From Rikenellaceae bacterium (GTDB taxonomy: Bacteria > Bacteroidota > Bacteroidia > Bacteroidales > UBA932): DNA of 22,652 bases. The notes below the pieces were generated by a model, which saw only the letters and a program-made list of their open reading frames with translations, was not told the DNA's origin and made no database searches. Shown here one piece after another: positions 15,076 to 22,560 of the stretch. A program made the translations under genes and the position numbers. The DNA is taken from positions 10,848 through 33,499 of the forward strand of contig DOSU01000042.1 in the NCBI GenBank assembly GCA_003513895.1, given 5' to 3'. Positions within the stretch are counted from its first letter, which is position 1; each line of letters starts with the position of its first letter.

Positions 15076-16342
15076 TTTGCTTTTATATCTGTTAAAGGTT
15101 TCCCTTGTTTCAATGGTGTTATACCTTACTTATCTTCTCCTTTATAGCCGGGATACTTTTTACCGGAGAAACAGGATTTTACTTATAGGAATTTTGCTGG
15201 TATCAATAATATTACCATTTATGAAAATTTCCAGTTTCTTCCCGGTTGATGCAGCTGATGTGTCTACAAATTCGGTGACCGTATTAATTGCGTCGGGATC
15301 CAATATTGGAGCAACTGTTTCAGAGAAAATTACCTCTTTTGACTTGAGCAATTTCCTCCTCTGGATCTACTTTTTTGTCGCAGGCATTATTCTGATAAAG
15401 GTATTGGTAAGTTTGACCAGAACCTACATGATAATCAGGAAAGGAACTTTACTGGACAATGGTTTTCCAAAAGTTGTTCTCACTGATATGGAATATCCAC
15501 CTTTTTCGTTTTTTTCAAACGTTGTAGTTCCAAGAAAAATTTATGAAGATGGAGATTACCTTGAGATACTGAAACATGAAAATGCTCATGTCCTGCAAGG
15601 ACATACTTTTGACCTGCTCTTAACCGAATTTCTGATTCCGTTTTTGTGGTTTAATCCGTTTATCTGGCTAATAAAAAGATCAGTTATATTAAACCATGAA
15701 TATCTGGCAGATAACATAACAATAAAGGGCGCGTCAAGTGTAAAAGAATATCAGTATAAATTACTAAACATCGCAAAATATCAGATGAATACTCCTCTTG
15801 CACACAATTTTTCAAGTTTAATTAAAAATAGAATTATCATGATTAACAAAAAACCAACACGTAATTATGCGGCGCTGAAGAGTATTATGATTCTTCCGGT
15901 AGTTGCAGTCCTGTTTGTGCTATTTTCATTCAAGCCGGAATCAAACACATTAATGAACGGTTCTCAGGGACAATTATTCTCAAAATCTTCAGAATCTGAG
16001 ATTACTAAGTTTGTAGCAAAGAATGTTCTCTACCCTTTGGAAGCGAAGAGCATTTCCGATACTGGAAAAATTTTCGTTGTAGTAAAAATGAATAAGGGAG
16101 GAGTAATAAAAGATTGTAAAGTCATTACTGAAAAAGACAAAGTAAAAGTTCCAATTTTGGAAGATATAATAGTGGTTGCTTACAAAAGTAATTCTACGAG
16201 TGTAGCAAAATCAGATAAAGAGCATCTGGCACTTAAAGCAGAATCTCTTCGTGTTGCAAATAAACTTTCTGAAGTTCAAATACCGGAGTGGAAAGATAAA
16301 AATGTTGAATTTGCTATCTCCATAAATTTCCAGTTACGATAA
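15068..16342 (+). CDS. BlaR1-like M56 membrane metallopeptidase with C-terminal TonB-like domain
   Basis: This is 424 residues from the ATG at 15068, which overlaps the end of the repressor gene; a frame extension to 15041 would lie inside that gene. Membrane helices are at about 3-26, 36-54, 95-118, 183-200 and 272-288. The zinc protease site is H170-E-N-A-H174, with E211 in NHEYLADN as the likely third ligand. After the last helix lies an exterior region (about 300-424). Its first part, YPLEAKSISDTGKIFVVVKM followed by GGVIKDCKV, resembles the TonB C-terminal fold found on Bacteroidota M56 proteins. There is no penicillin-binding sensor domain as in staphylococcal BlaR1. The protein probably senses an envelope signal and, directly or not, inactivates the BlaI partner. 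A strong terminator follows. Confidence 0.92.
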   Translation: MDNLLLYLLKVSLVSMVLYLTYLLLYSRDTFYRRNRILLIGILLVSIILPFMKISSFFPVDAADVSTNSVTVLIASGSNIGATVSEKITSFDLSNFLLWIYFFVAGIILIKVLVSLTRTYMIIRKGTLLDNGFPKVVLTDMEYPPFSFFSNVVVPRKIYEDGDYLEILKHENAHVLQGHTFDLLLTEFLIPFLWFNPFIWLIKRSVILNHEYLADNITIKGASSVKEYQYKLLNIAKYQMNTPLAHNFSSLIKNRIIMINKKPTRNYAALKSIMILPVVAVLFVLFSFKPESNTLMNGSQGQLFSKSSESEITKFVAKNVLYPLEAKSISDTGKIFVVVKMNKGGVIKDCKVITEKDKVKVPILEDIIVVAYKSNSTSVAKSDKEHLALKAESLRVANKLSEVQIPEWKDKNVEFAISINFQLR

Positions 16343-16381
16343 GCAGAGACATAATAGTTAGTCTTATATGAACAGCATAAG

Positions 16382-16415
16382 AAAGCCTCTCAGTCAGATG
16401 ATTGAGAGGCTTTTT
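16382..16415 (+). terminator. Rho-independent terminator of the blaI-M56 operon
   Basis: A perfect 11-bp stem, AAAGCCTCTCA (16382-16392) and TGAGAGGCTTT (16403-16413), with a 10-nt loop runs directly into TTTTT. It lies 40 nt after the peptidase stop codon. Confidence 0.93.
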
Positions 16416-16430
16416 GTGTGTGGAATATAA

Positions 16431-16529
16431 CTTTATGGTATAAGTGAAACTTTATAGCAAAAATTAAATAGTTTACGGTATACATGAAATAATAATAGTA
16501 TTTGCATAAAGTTTACGATATACATAGTA
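16431..16529. repeat. Three degenerate repeats at exact 40-bp spacing
   Basis: Starting at 16431, 16471 and 16511 are three related words of about 19 bp: cTTTATGGTATAAGTGAAA, gTTTACGGTATACATGAAA and gTTTACGATATACATAGTA. Copies 2 and 3 share 15 of the first 16 bases (one mismatch); copy 1 differs from copy 2 at four of 19. The DNA between copies is AT-rich and not clearly repeated. The array lies between the operon terminator and the 3' end of the merR-like gene, where no gene is expected. The function is unknown; a protein-binding array or a decayed tandem repeat are both possible. Confidence 0.6.
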
Positions 16530-16588
16530 AAAAAATTAAGCTATACTGCCCGGTCTTTTCGAAATATTTCAGTACAAAATATTCAAAA

Positions 16589-17422
16589 TTAAACTTTTTC
16601 CACGGGTACTTGTATCTCGGTAAGCCACTCCTCTTCTGACTCTTTGTTCCAAATGCCGTCGATGTAGCAGAACCTTGGACTGTCGACAATCCTAAAGCCG
16701 TTTTGCTCGATATATTCGTATAATTGGGCAAAAGTTTGAGGGAATAAGTCATAGACTCCATAGTGATTTACACAAATTGCAGTTTTGACTTCTGCAACAT
16801 CTTTGAATTGAATCATATCCGAATTCTCCCGTTTTTCAATAACGGCTTCGCAATACTCAAGATCGATATTTGTATCACTATACTCTTTGTTGTGGTCAAT
16901 TGTATAGGCATATTCCGGATTTGCGCAAATGCACCCAAGCCGCGCCATCTCAGGCCCTATAACATTTGGGCACAAATGGAATAATTCCTGATAACTTGTT
17001 ATAACTCTTCTGTGGCTGGCAACTATTACAGCCGGTAATGATTTGATAATTACTTGTTCCATGATTTTCTTTTTGTGGAGTGTGCTTTCCAATCGCGATA
17101 GTTCTGTTTGCCTCCACTGAAGATGTAGCATTTCCTTTCTACATTGTTCAATTTTCGATTTAATTTGATCAATATCCGGTGTTTGATTTTCTTCGTCAAA
17201 GACCTCCCGAATCTCTTCAAGATTGAATCCCAACCTTTTTAGAAAAATTATTTTATTCATCTTATTCAGTTGGTCTACCCTGTAATACCGATATCCGGTC
17301 CATTGGTCAATTTCATCGGGCACAAGAAGTCCTATTTCTTCGTAATGGCGTAACGTTTTAATCGTAACCATGTTGAGTTTGGAAAACTCTCCGATTTTAA
17401 ATTTGATTTTGTGTTCGTTCAT
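16589..17422 (-). CDS. MerR-family transcriptional regulator with GyrI-like effector domain
   Basis: A 277-residue protein of the BmrR-like layout. The N-terminal MerR DNA-binding domain spans about 8-77: IGEFSKLNMVTIKTLRHYEE (helix-turn-helix), then YRYYRVDQLNKMNKIIFLKRLGF. A dimerisation coiled coil covers about 80-118. The C-terminal GyrI-like / AraC-E ligand-binding domain is at about 122-277 and ends in the conserved EIQVPVEK strand. Such proteins bind cationic or hydrophobic small molecules and activate a promoter with a stretched spacer. A matching operator sits in its own promoter (17448-17481), so it probably autoregulates. It diverges from an AraC-type regulator with the same effector fold. 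No efflux pump gene is adjacent, so the controlled function is not visible. Confidence 0.92.
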   Translation of the reverse strand: MNEHKIKFKIGEFSKLNMVTIKTLRHYEEIGLLVPDEIDQWTGYRYYRVDQLNKMNKIIFLKRLGFNLEEIREVFDEENQTPDIDQIKSKIEQCRKEMLHLQWRQTELSRLESTLHKKKIMEQVIIKSLPAVIVASHRRVITSYQELFHLCPNVIGPEMARLGCICANPEYAYTIDHNKEYSDTNIDLEYCEAVIEKRENSDMIQFKDVAEVKTAICVNHYGVYDLFPQTFAQLYEYIEQNGFRIVDSPRFCYIDGIWNKESEEEWLTEIQVPVEKV

Positions 17423-17447
17423 AAACTTTGCGCAATGTTTACAGATA

Positions 17448-17481
17448 CAAATATATACTATGACCCAGGGTACGAGTCAAG
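17448..17481 (-). promoter_or_regulatory. MerR-type promoter/operator of the merR-like gene
   Basis: Read on the minus strand, a CTTG (-33-like, 17478-17481) and a TATATTTG (-7, 17448-17455) are separated by 22 bp, longer than the normal 19-21. The dyad GACTCGTACCCTGGGTC (17462-17478, arms GACTC and GGGTC with one mismatch) fills the spacer. A dyad between the two elements of an over-long spacer is the signature of MerR-family promoters, in which the regulator untwists the DNA. The -7 box lies 25 nt before the ATG at 17422. Confidence 0.6.
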
Positions 17482-17557
17482 GGTCTGTACGGAAAAATTC
17501 AAAATTAATTTTTTTTATAATAGCAACATTGGCGAAGTCAATTATTTGCATAAGGTT

Positions 17558-17565
17558 TATATTTG
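17558..17565 (+). promoter_or_regulatory. Candidate -7 box of the araC-like gene
   Basis: TATATTTG matches TAnnTTTG exactly, 22 nt before the ATG at 17588. No TTTG is present at the expected upstream distance, so transcription may need an activator, possibly one of the two divergent regulators. Confidence 0.45.
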
Positions 17566-17587
17566 TACTTGAGAAATATGAGAAGTG

Positions 17588-18448
17588 ATGAACAACACCA
17601 ATTCGACACGCGAAGAGTACATTAAACGAATCAACATAGTCGTTGAATACATTGAGTCGCATCTTGACGAGGATATGGACTTATGCAAACTCGCATCAAT
17701 GGCAAATTTTTCGCAGTTTCATTTTCATCGTATAACAAAAGCTTTCCTGGGCGAACCTATTTATGCCTTTATCGCGCGAACAAGAGTCGAGACTGCAGCT
17801 CGGCTGCTGCGTTATACCAATGATGAAATCTCGGACATTGCCTATCGGATAGGTTTTGAAACACCATCATCTTTATCCAGAGCCTTTCGAAAGCATTACA
17901 GTATCTCACCATTAAATTATCGTAAAAACATTAAATTCAAGATTATGAATCCTGTAAGACAAAAGATTACAATAGAACTTAAGAAACCGACAATCTCGGT
18001 TATAGAACCAAAACAAGCAATTTATATACGCCTGATGGGTGAATATAAAAGTTTGGATTTCGGTTCGGCCTGGCAACGTTTGTGGGGGTATGTGAAGAGT
18101 GAGAAACTCTTTTCGGCCGGTATAGAGCATATCGGAGTTTACATAGACAACCCAAACGTTACGGATGTGGATAAATTGCGTACAGATATTTGTTTGGTAA
18201 TTTGCAAACCTGCCGTTGCAAAAAATGAAATTGGAGTTAAGACAATCGAAGGAGGAAAGTACGCCAAATTCACATACATCGGTTCATACGAACATCTCGG
18301 CGAAGTATATGATAAGATCTACTCCGAATGGCTTCCAAACAGCGGTGAAACTCTTGGAGATAGGAACTGCTTTGAAAAATACTGCAACAATCCGATGAAC
18401 ACTGCACCTGAGAAGTTGCGGACGGAAATTTATGTACCCCTGAAATAA
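17588..18448 (+). CDS. AraC-family transcriptional regulator with GyrI-like effector domain
   Basis: This is 286 residues from the ATG at 17588; the codon just upstream (17585) is an in-frame GTG that is less likely. The AraC DNA-binding domain is N-terminal (about 8-106), with both helix-turn-helix units: LCKLASMANFSQFHFHRITK and ISDIAYRIGFETPSSLSRAF ending in SPLNYRK. The GyrI-like / AraC-E-type effector domain follows (about 125-286), with TISVIEPKQAIYIRLMGEY at its start and LRTEIYVPLK at its end. This order is that of Rob/SoxS-like drug-responsive regulators. The gene diverges from a MerR protein with the same effector fold; the 165-bp region between carries both promoters. A strong hairpin follows the gene. 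Targets are unknown. Confidence 0.93.
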   Translation: MNNTNSTREEYIKRINIVVEYIESHLDEDMDLCKLASMANFSQFHFHRITKAFLGEPIYAFIARTRVETAARLLRYTNDEISDIAYRIGFETPSSLSRAFRKHYSISPLNYRKNIKFKIMNPVRQKITIELKKPTISVIEPKQAIYIRLMGEYKSLDFGSAWQRLWGYVKSEKLFSAGIEHIGVYIDNPNVTDVDKLRTDICLVICKPAVAKNEIGVKTIEGGKYAKFTYIGSYEHLGEVYDKIYSEWLPNSGETLGDRNCFEKYCNNPMNTAPEKLRTEIYVPLK

Positions 18449-18456
18449 TGAAAAGA

Positions 18457-18492
18457 GGCCGACTAAAAAGAGATTTTTAATCGGCCAATTTT
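18457..18492. terminator. Bidirectional terminator between araC-like and GNAT genes
   Basis: The arms GGCCGA (18457-18462) and TCGGCC (18481-18486), extended inside by TAAAAA/TTTTTA around a C-A mismatch, form a hairpin followed by AATTTTTT on the plus strand. On the minus strand the hairpin is followed by TCTTTTC. It lies between two convergent genes, 8 nt after the araC-like stop codon, and probably serves both. Confidence 0.8.
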
Positions 18493-18987
18493 TTAGTTAC
18501 TCCGGGTAGTAATCAATTCCAAAACAGGGTAAACAGGCTCGCTGAATCCAAATTTCCTGTAAAGCTTTTCGCCGGCTTTTGTGGTGTGCAGAGAGATTTT
18601 GCTGATACCCCGCTTCCCGGCTTCATCAATCAGTTTCCGAAGGATCATTGCAGATATGCCGTTACTTCTTGCGGCAGGTATTGTATACATATTCAGAATG
18701 TCTCCTTCGAGGTAAGACGATTGGTTGAAATCTCCCGGTATTTTCTTAATTAACATTGCTCCGAAGCTTAGTATTTCGCCTTTAAGCTCTGCCATATATG
18801 CGAAAAACCGCTTTTCTGCCAACGCCTCTTTAAAATAGATGGTCAGCTCTTCGCTGAGTTTGTTCTGATATTCAGGAGATTGTTCCCCCTGCAGTTCAGT
18901 AAGATATGCCATCCTGTACTTGGTCAGAAGCTCAATCTCATCCGGCCCTATCTCCCTTATTCTAATAACTGTTAAATCGATTTTCAT
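18493..18987 (-). CDS. GNAT-family N-acetyltransferase
   Basis: A 164-residue protein with the GNAT layout: N-terminal strand and helices (VIRIREIGPDEIELLTKYR), the central strand pair around AYMAELKGEILSFGAMLI, then the acetyl-CoA-binding strand and loop MYTIPAARSNGISAMILRKL, which is the R/Q-x-x-G-x-G/A motif in the form RSNGIS. The C-terminal LHTTKAGEKLYRKFGF completes the family pattern. These enzymes transfer an acetyl group from acetyl-CoA to an amine; the substrate cannot be read from the sequence. It follows the cysteine-free redoxin-like gene by 10 nt on the same strand and is probably the second gene of that transcript. A convergent terminator closes it. Confidence 0.9.
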   Translation of the reverse strand: MKIDLTVIRIREIGPDEIELLTKYRMAYLTELQGEQSPEYQNKLSEELTIYFKEALAEKRFFAYMAELKGEILSFGAMLIKKIPGDFNQSSYLEGDILNMYTIPAARSNGISAMILRKLIDEAGKRGISKISLHTTKAGEKLYRKFGFSEPVYPVLELITTRSN

Positions 18988-18997
18988 ATGAAAAAAA

Positions 18998-19717
18998 TCA
19001 ATTTCTTGGCGGGAAGTAATTGTACATTATATTTTCAATATGCCAGAACATAGGGGTAACTCCCGACCCTGCAGAAGCAGAAATTTTGGCAAATACAATA
19101 AATGCAGGTTTCCCGTTGAGTATTTGTTTCATTGTCACCTCAGTTCCATCCTTTTTAATCAGTTTGAAATCCGGAAGCTCCATTCCATCAATATCGCCCT
19201 TATCCCATCCTTTGAATGATGGTTCAGTTCCTTCGGTATAGGATTTCTTGTCATCTCTCCTGGCGTTTTTCCCATTTGCGACGAAATCTTTGAGATAGTC
19301 GTCAAGCGGGCCTTTTGCTCCAATAATTCCCTTTTTGGCTGCGACATTTAGTATATTGAAAGCGAATTCGTCGTTTCTGTCATTGTTTTTAGCCAATGCA
19401 TTGTTGAAACCTCTTATATATGCAATTACACCATTTTTATCTACAACCATACCTGTTATCCCATCACTTATCGGAATCGCCTGCACCATATGAAGCCTTC
19501 TCAGAAAATCCGGCATCTCCTCAGGCGTGTAGTAGAATTTCAGGTGGGGATATCTAGATTCGTCAAATGCCTCTCTGGGTGAGTTAGTTACTATAACAAT
19601 TGTCTCATCCGGAGAATTTTTGTACTTCTTGGGCATCTTTTGTGCATCCATTGATGCAGGTAATAAAAACAAAGCAGCCAAAAGAATTGCTGCTAAAGAC
19701 TTTGCAGTATTTTTCAT
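18998..19717 (-). CDS. Secreted cysteine-free protein with split redoxin-like halves
   Basis: This is 239 residues from the ATG at 19717. The frame reaches 19780, but that extension would run through the promoter at 19741-19771. A signal peptide ends near SMDAQ (residue 25). Residues about 37-110 look like the second half of a TlpA/peroxiredoxin fold: a strand TIVIVTNS, a helix, AIPISDGITGMVVDKNGVIAYIRGF. After a charged linker, residues about 187-215 look like the first half of such a fold: MELPDFKLIKKDGTEVTMKQ and GKPAFIVFAK. There SASAGS stands where the active-site CxxC or TxxC would be. No cysteine occurs anywhere in the protein. It may be a non-catalytic redoxin relative or two incomplete domains. 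I do not know its role. It is cotranscribed with the GNAT gene by spacing. Confidence 0.65.
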   Translation of the reverse strand: MKNTAKSLAAILLAALFLLPASMDAQKMPKKYKNSPDETIVIVTNSPREAFDESRYPHLKFYYTPEEMPDFLRRLHMVQAIPISDGITGMVVDKNGVIAYIRGFNNALAKNNDRNDEFAFNILNVAAKKGIIGAKGPLDDYLKDFVANGKNARRDDKKSYTEGTEPSFKGWDKGDIDGMELPDFKLIKKDGTEVTMKQILNGKPAFIVFAKISASAGSGVTPMFWHIENIMYNYFPPRN

Positions 19718-19740
19718 ATAGGATTCTTTTTTGGTTTGAA

Positions 19741-19771
19741 CAAATATAATAATAATGGGAAAAACATCAAA
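19741..19771 (-). promoter_or_regulatory. Consensus Bacteroidetes promoter
   Basis: On the minus strand TTTG (19768-19771), 19 bp, then TATATTTG (19741-19748) match the TTTG-N19-21-TAnnTTTG consensus with no mismatch. It lies 23 nt before the ATG at 19717 and is the best promoter in the window. It separates this gene from the upstream hybrid kinase. Confidence 0.85.
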
Positions 19772-19793
19772 ACGGAACAATAAATAACCCTAA

Positions 19794-21740
19794 CTAGTTA
19801 TAAGGAATTGTGAAACAGAACTTAGATCCTTTTCCAAATTCACTTTCAACCCATATTTTGCCATTTAGCAGTTCAATATATGCTTTTGATATAGACAGGC
19901 CTAATCCGGATCCTTCGAAATTTTTGGTTATAGTTTCATTTGCCTGACGAAATCTGTCAAATATTATATCCTGATGATCTGGTTGAATTCCTATACCCGA
20001 ATCCTTTACAGAAAATTCAAGGAAATCTTCCTTTTTTTCATAGCATATTTCAATTATACCCTCATGAGAGAATTTTAGAGCATTCTTAACAAGGTTAATC
20101 AATACAGCATTTACTTTGTCTTTATCTGAATGAATTACAGACTCACTATCCGGAAGTCCTTTAATAAGTGAAATTTTTATCTTTTTTTGCTCCGCTTCCA
20201 GTTTGAAAAAACCATAAATATCATCTATTTGTTCATTCAGATTAAACTTAGAAATGAAAATTTCTACGAGCCCGGACTCAATTTTCGAAATATCGATAAG
20301 ATCGTTTATTATATTGAGCATGCGTTTACCCCCTTTGTCTATGAAACTGGCATATTCCTTAATTTCCTCGTGAGAAATGTCCGGTTCGTTAAGCATTTCG
20401 GCAAATCCGAGTATACTGTTCAATGGTGTACGGATTTCGTGACTCAAATTGGCAAGAAAGGCAGTTTTAAGTCGGTTGTTCTCTTCAGCTTTCTCTTTAG
20501 CTTTAATCAATTCCCGTTGTGACAGAAAACGTTCAGATATATCTGCATTAAAACCATACCAGACAATGCTGCCATCCGGCAACTTTTCGGGTGTCGATTT
20601 GGAATATATCCACTGGATTGGCTTACCGGGTATTTGCACACGGAATTCACAGGTAAAATAAGTTAAATGTTTTGCAGAATATTCGATATCTCTTATTACG
20701 CTCTCAGCATCTTCCGGATAAATTACACGGGAAATAGGAGAAAAATCGTCCAAAACATCTTCAGGAGTACATCCAAAAATATTTTTTATACCTTCGGAAG
20801 CTATCGGAACGCAATAAGATCCGTCTGGTTTTCTTTTAAACTGAAAAATAAGGTCCGACACATTTGAGGAAAGTTTTCTAAACTGAATATCTTTTTGTCG
20901 AACCGTCTCTTCTGCTATCTTAAGTTCAGAAATGTCCTGAAATGCACCCTGCACTTTAACAATTTTCCCATTCTCATCCTTTACGGCTTCTCCAATAGTT
21001 CTGACCCAAACCCGCTTCCCACTATTGGTTATTATCTCCAATTCCTCATCATAGGGAATTCCATTTTGAGCACAATCTGTAAAAACCTTTATTATTCGAT
21101 CTCTACATTCAGGTGCATAATAATTAATACCTTCTTCAACTGTAGGTGTGTAACCCGGGGGCATTTCATGAATAGCAGCAACTTCATCTGACCAGTATGA
21201 ACGGTTTTCTTCAAAATTAACATTCCACCCGCCAAGTTTTGCGCTTTTTCCTGCAATTCTCATTAAATCGATACTTTCTTCCATTTGTTTAGTCCTTTCG
21301 GAGACTAAGGCCGCGAGCCGTACATTTTCACTGCGTTTATAATTATTGGCTGCTTTAATTTTCACCATTGATCGAATCAAAGCATTAAGCTCACTTTCAT
21401 CAATTGGCTTGGCAATAAAAACTTCGGCACCGCATTCCATAGCACGAATGCGGCTTTCTTTGTCACCTTTAATAGCAGTAATTAAAATTATGGGTATATC
21501 ACTTAAAATACTGTTGGCTTTGAGTTTTAAGCAAACCTCAAAGCCATCCATTTCGGGCATTACGATATCGAGTAATATAACATCCGGATCTTCTTTGGCA
21601 GCCAGATGAATACCAGAAGTGCCATTCATTGCGGTAAAAGTGATAGCCTCGGGGAATGAATCCTTAATCAATGCTTTCAGAGTAGTCAGGTTATCCGGAT
21701 TATCATCAATTGCCAAAATTTTAATTTTACTATTTTCCAT
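19794..21740 (-). CDS. Response-regulator/PAS/PAS sensor histidine kinase (REC at N-terminus, soluble)
   Basis: This is 648 residues from the ATG at 21740; a TTG four codons upstream is less likely. Order: a REC domain at 5-122, with acidic pocket D12-D13, phospho-acceptor D58 in VILLDIVMPEMDG and K111 in AKPID; a short coiled coil; PAS/PAC at about 160-275; a second PAS/PAC at about 285-405; HisKA with H434 in LSHEIRTPL; and an ATPase domain with N553 (NLVKNALKFS), DSGIGI (580-585), RFRQ and GSGLGL (610-615). There are no membrane helices, so it is cytoplasmic. All catalytic residues are present. The REC domain could receive phosphate from another kinase and tune this one, as in phosphorelays. 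From the HisKA linker onward it closely resembles the 7TM kinase at 5444-7216, including the ELIKAK coiled-coil lead-in. Confidence 0.95.
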   Translation of the reverse strand: MENSKIKILAIDDNPDNLTTLKALIKDSFPEAITFTAMNGTSGIHLAAKEDPDVILLDIVMPEMDGFEVCLKLKANSILSDIPIILITAIKGDKESRIRAMECGAEVFIAKPIDESELNALIRSMVKIKAANNYKRSENVRLAALVSERTKQMEESIDLMRIAGKSAKLGGWNVNFEENRSYWSDEVAAIHEMPPGYTPTVEEGINYYAPECRDRIIKVFTDCAQNGIPYDEELEIITNSGKRVWVRTIGEAVKDENGKIVKVQGAFQDISELKIAEETVRQKDIQFRKLSSNVSDLIFQFKRKPDGSYCVPIASEGIKNIFGCTPEDVLDDFSPISRVIYPEDAESVIRDIEYSAKHLTYFTCEFRVQIPGKPIQWIYSKSTPEKLPDGSIVWYGFNADISERFLSQRELIKAKEKAEENNRLKTAFLANLSHEIRTPLNSILGFAEMLNEPDISHEEIKEYASFIDKGGKRMLNIINDLIDISKIESGLVEIFISKFNLNEQIDDIYGFFKLEAEQKKIKISLIKGLPDSESVIHSDKDKVNAVLINLVKNALKFSHEGIIEICYEKKEDFLEFSVKDSGIGIQPDHQDIIFDRFRQANETITKNFEGSGLGLSISKAYIELLNGKIWVESEFGKGSKFCFTIPYN

Positions 21741-21788
21741 AAAGCACTTCAATTACTGTTTTTCCGAAACAAGACAGATGTAAATATA

Positions 21789-21825
21789 ATAAAAAGGGAT
21801 AGTAATGTCAAAATGCCCTTTTTAT
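21789..21825. repeat. 10-bp inverted repeat upstream of the hybrid kinase
   Basis: ATAAAAAGGG (21789-21798) and CCCTTTTTAT (21816-21825) are perfect inverse complements with a 17-nt centre. The repeat lies 49 nt upstream of the kinase ATG and 169 nt upstream of the transporter ATG, with no gene ending nearby. On the plus strand it resembles a weak terminator. It could be an operator or leader hairpin. The rest of 21826-21955 is AT-rich and shows nothing I recognise. Confidence 0.45.
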
Positions 21826-21955
21826 CTTTTCCCATTAGACGAAACAGTCCATGAATTTTAAACGAATGCCTGTATACATACTGCAAAAGGAATGTAGTTC
21901 ATAAGAAAAAACAACTCAAATTTTAAATTGTATGTAAACAATTAAAAATTAAATC

Positions 21956-21963
21956 TAATTTTG
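21956..21963 (+). promoter_or_regulatory. Candidate -7 box of the transporter gene
   Basis: TAATTTTG matches TAnnTTTG, 30 nt before the ATG at 21994. A TATG at 21931-21934 is the only -33-like word at the right distance (21 nt) and is poor. Confidence 0.4.
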
Positions 21964-21993
21964 CCGACCTTATTAATAAAAAAATCACATTTA

Positions 21994-22560
21994 ATGAATC
22001 AAAAAAATGGAAATCCGGCTGTAGTCGGTCTGGCAGGGTTTGGTTTAACAACACTCTTATTACAGTTTCATAACATTGGACTTCTGGGTCTTGGTCCCGT
22101 GCTTGCAATGGGAATTATTTTTGGAGGAGTAGCTCAAATGATAGCAGGTTTCCAGGAACAAAAAATGGGTAATAACTTTGGGTATTCAGCATTTGTGGCC
22201 TATGGCAGCTTTTGGATAGGCCTCGGGATAATATGGATTCTAAATATTTTGGATGTCTATAAATCCTCATCATCAGATGTAGGTTATTTTATGCTCGCCT
22301 GGACATTGTATACAATAATAATGTTCATAGCGTCTTTGCGCGTTCATAAAGCTATGGCCGTAACATTCTTTTTGCTGTTGATAGGCTTTGTATTATTGGT
22401 AGTTGGTCACTTTGGAAATCCGGTGTTTAATGTGATTGCCGGTTATGAGTTGATATTTTGCGCATTATCTGCCTGGTATATGATGGCGGGAATCATTATT
22501 AATGATCTTGCCGGTAAAACTGTACTGCCAATGGGGAAGCCATTTTTTGATAAAAAGTAA
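21994..22560 (+). CDS. GPR1/FUN34/YaaH (SatP)-family acetate/succinate transporter
   Basis: This is 188 residues from the ATG at 21994, the usual length of the bacterial family; the frame upstream begins only at a TTG. Six hydrophobic helices are visible. The family motif NPAxxGL appears as NPAVVGLAGFGLTT at residues 6-19, followed by GLGPVLAMGIIFGGVAQMIAGFQEQKMGNNFGYSAFVAYGSFW in pieces typical of the second and third helices. Family members move acetate, succinate or similar short acids across the inner membrane, as uniporters or with protons. The gene stands alone between the divergent hybrid kinase and a strong terminator. Uptake or release of fermentation acids would suit an anaerobic Bacteroidota, but the direction cannot be inferred from sequence. 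Confidence 0.92.
   Translation: MNQKNGNPAVVGLAGFGLTTLLLQFHNIGLLGLGPVLAMGIIFGGVAQMIAGFQEQKMGNNFGYSAFVAYGSFWIGLGIIWILNILDVYKSSSSDVGYFMLAWTLYTIIMFIASLRVHKAMAVTFFLLLIGFVLLVVGHFGNPVFNVIAGYELIFCALSAWYMMAGIIINDLAGKTVLPMGKPFFDKK

Noticed and set aside
19718..19780. 21-codon N-terminal extension of the cysteine-free redoxin-like protein
   Set aside because: It covers a consensus promoter, and the ATG at 19717 starts a standard signal peptide.
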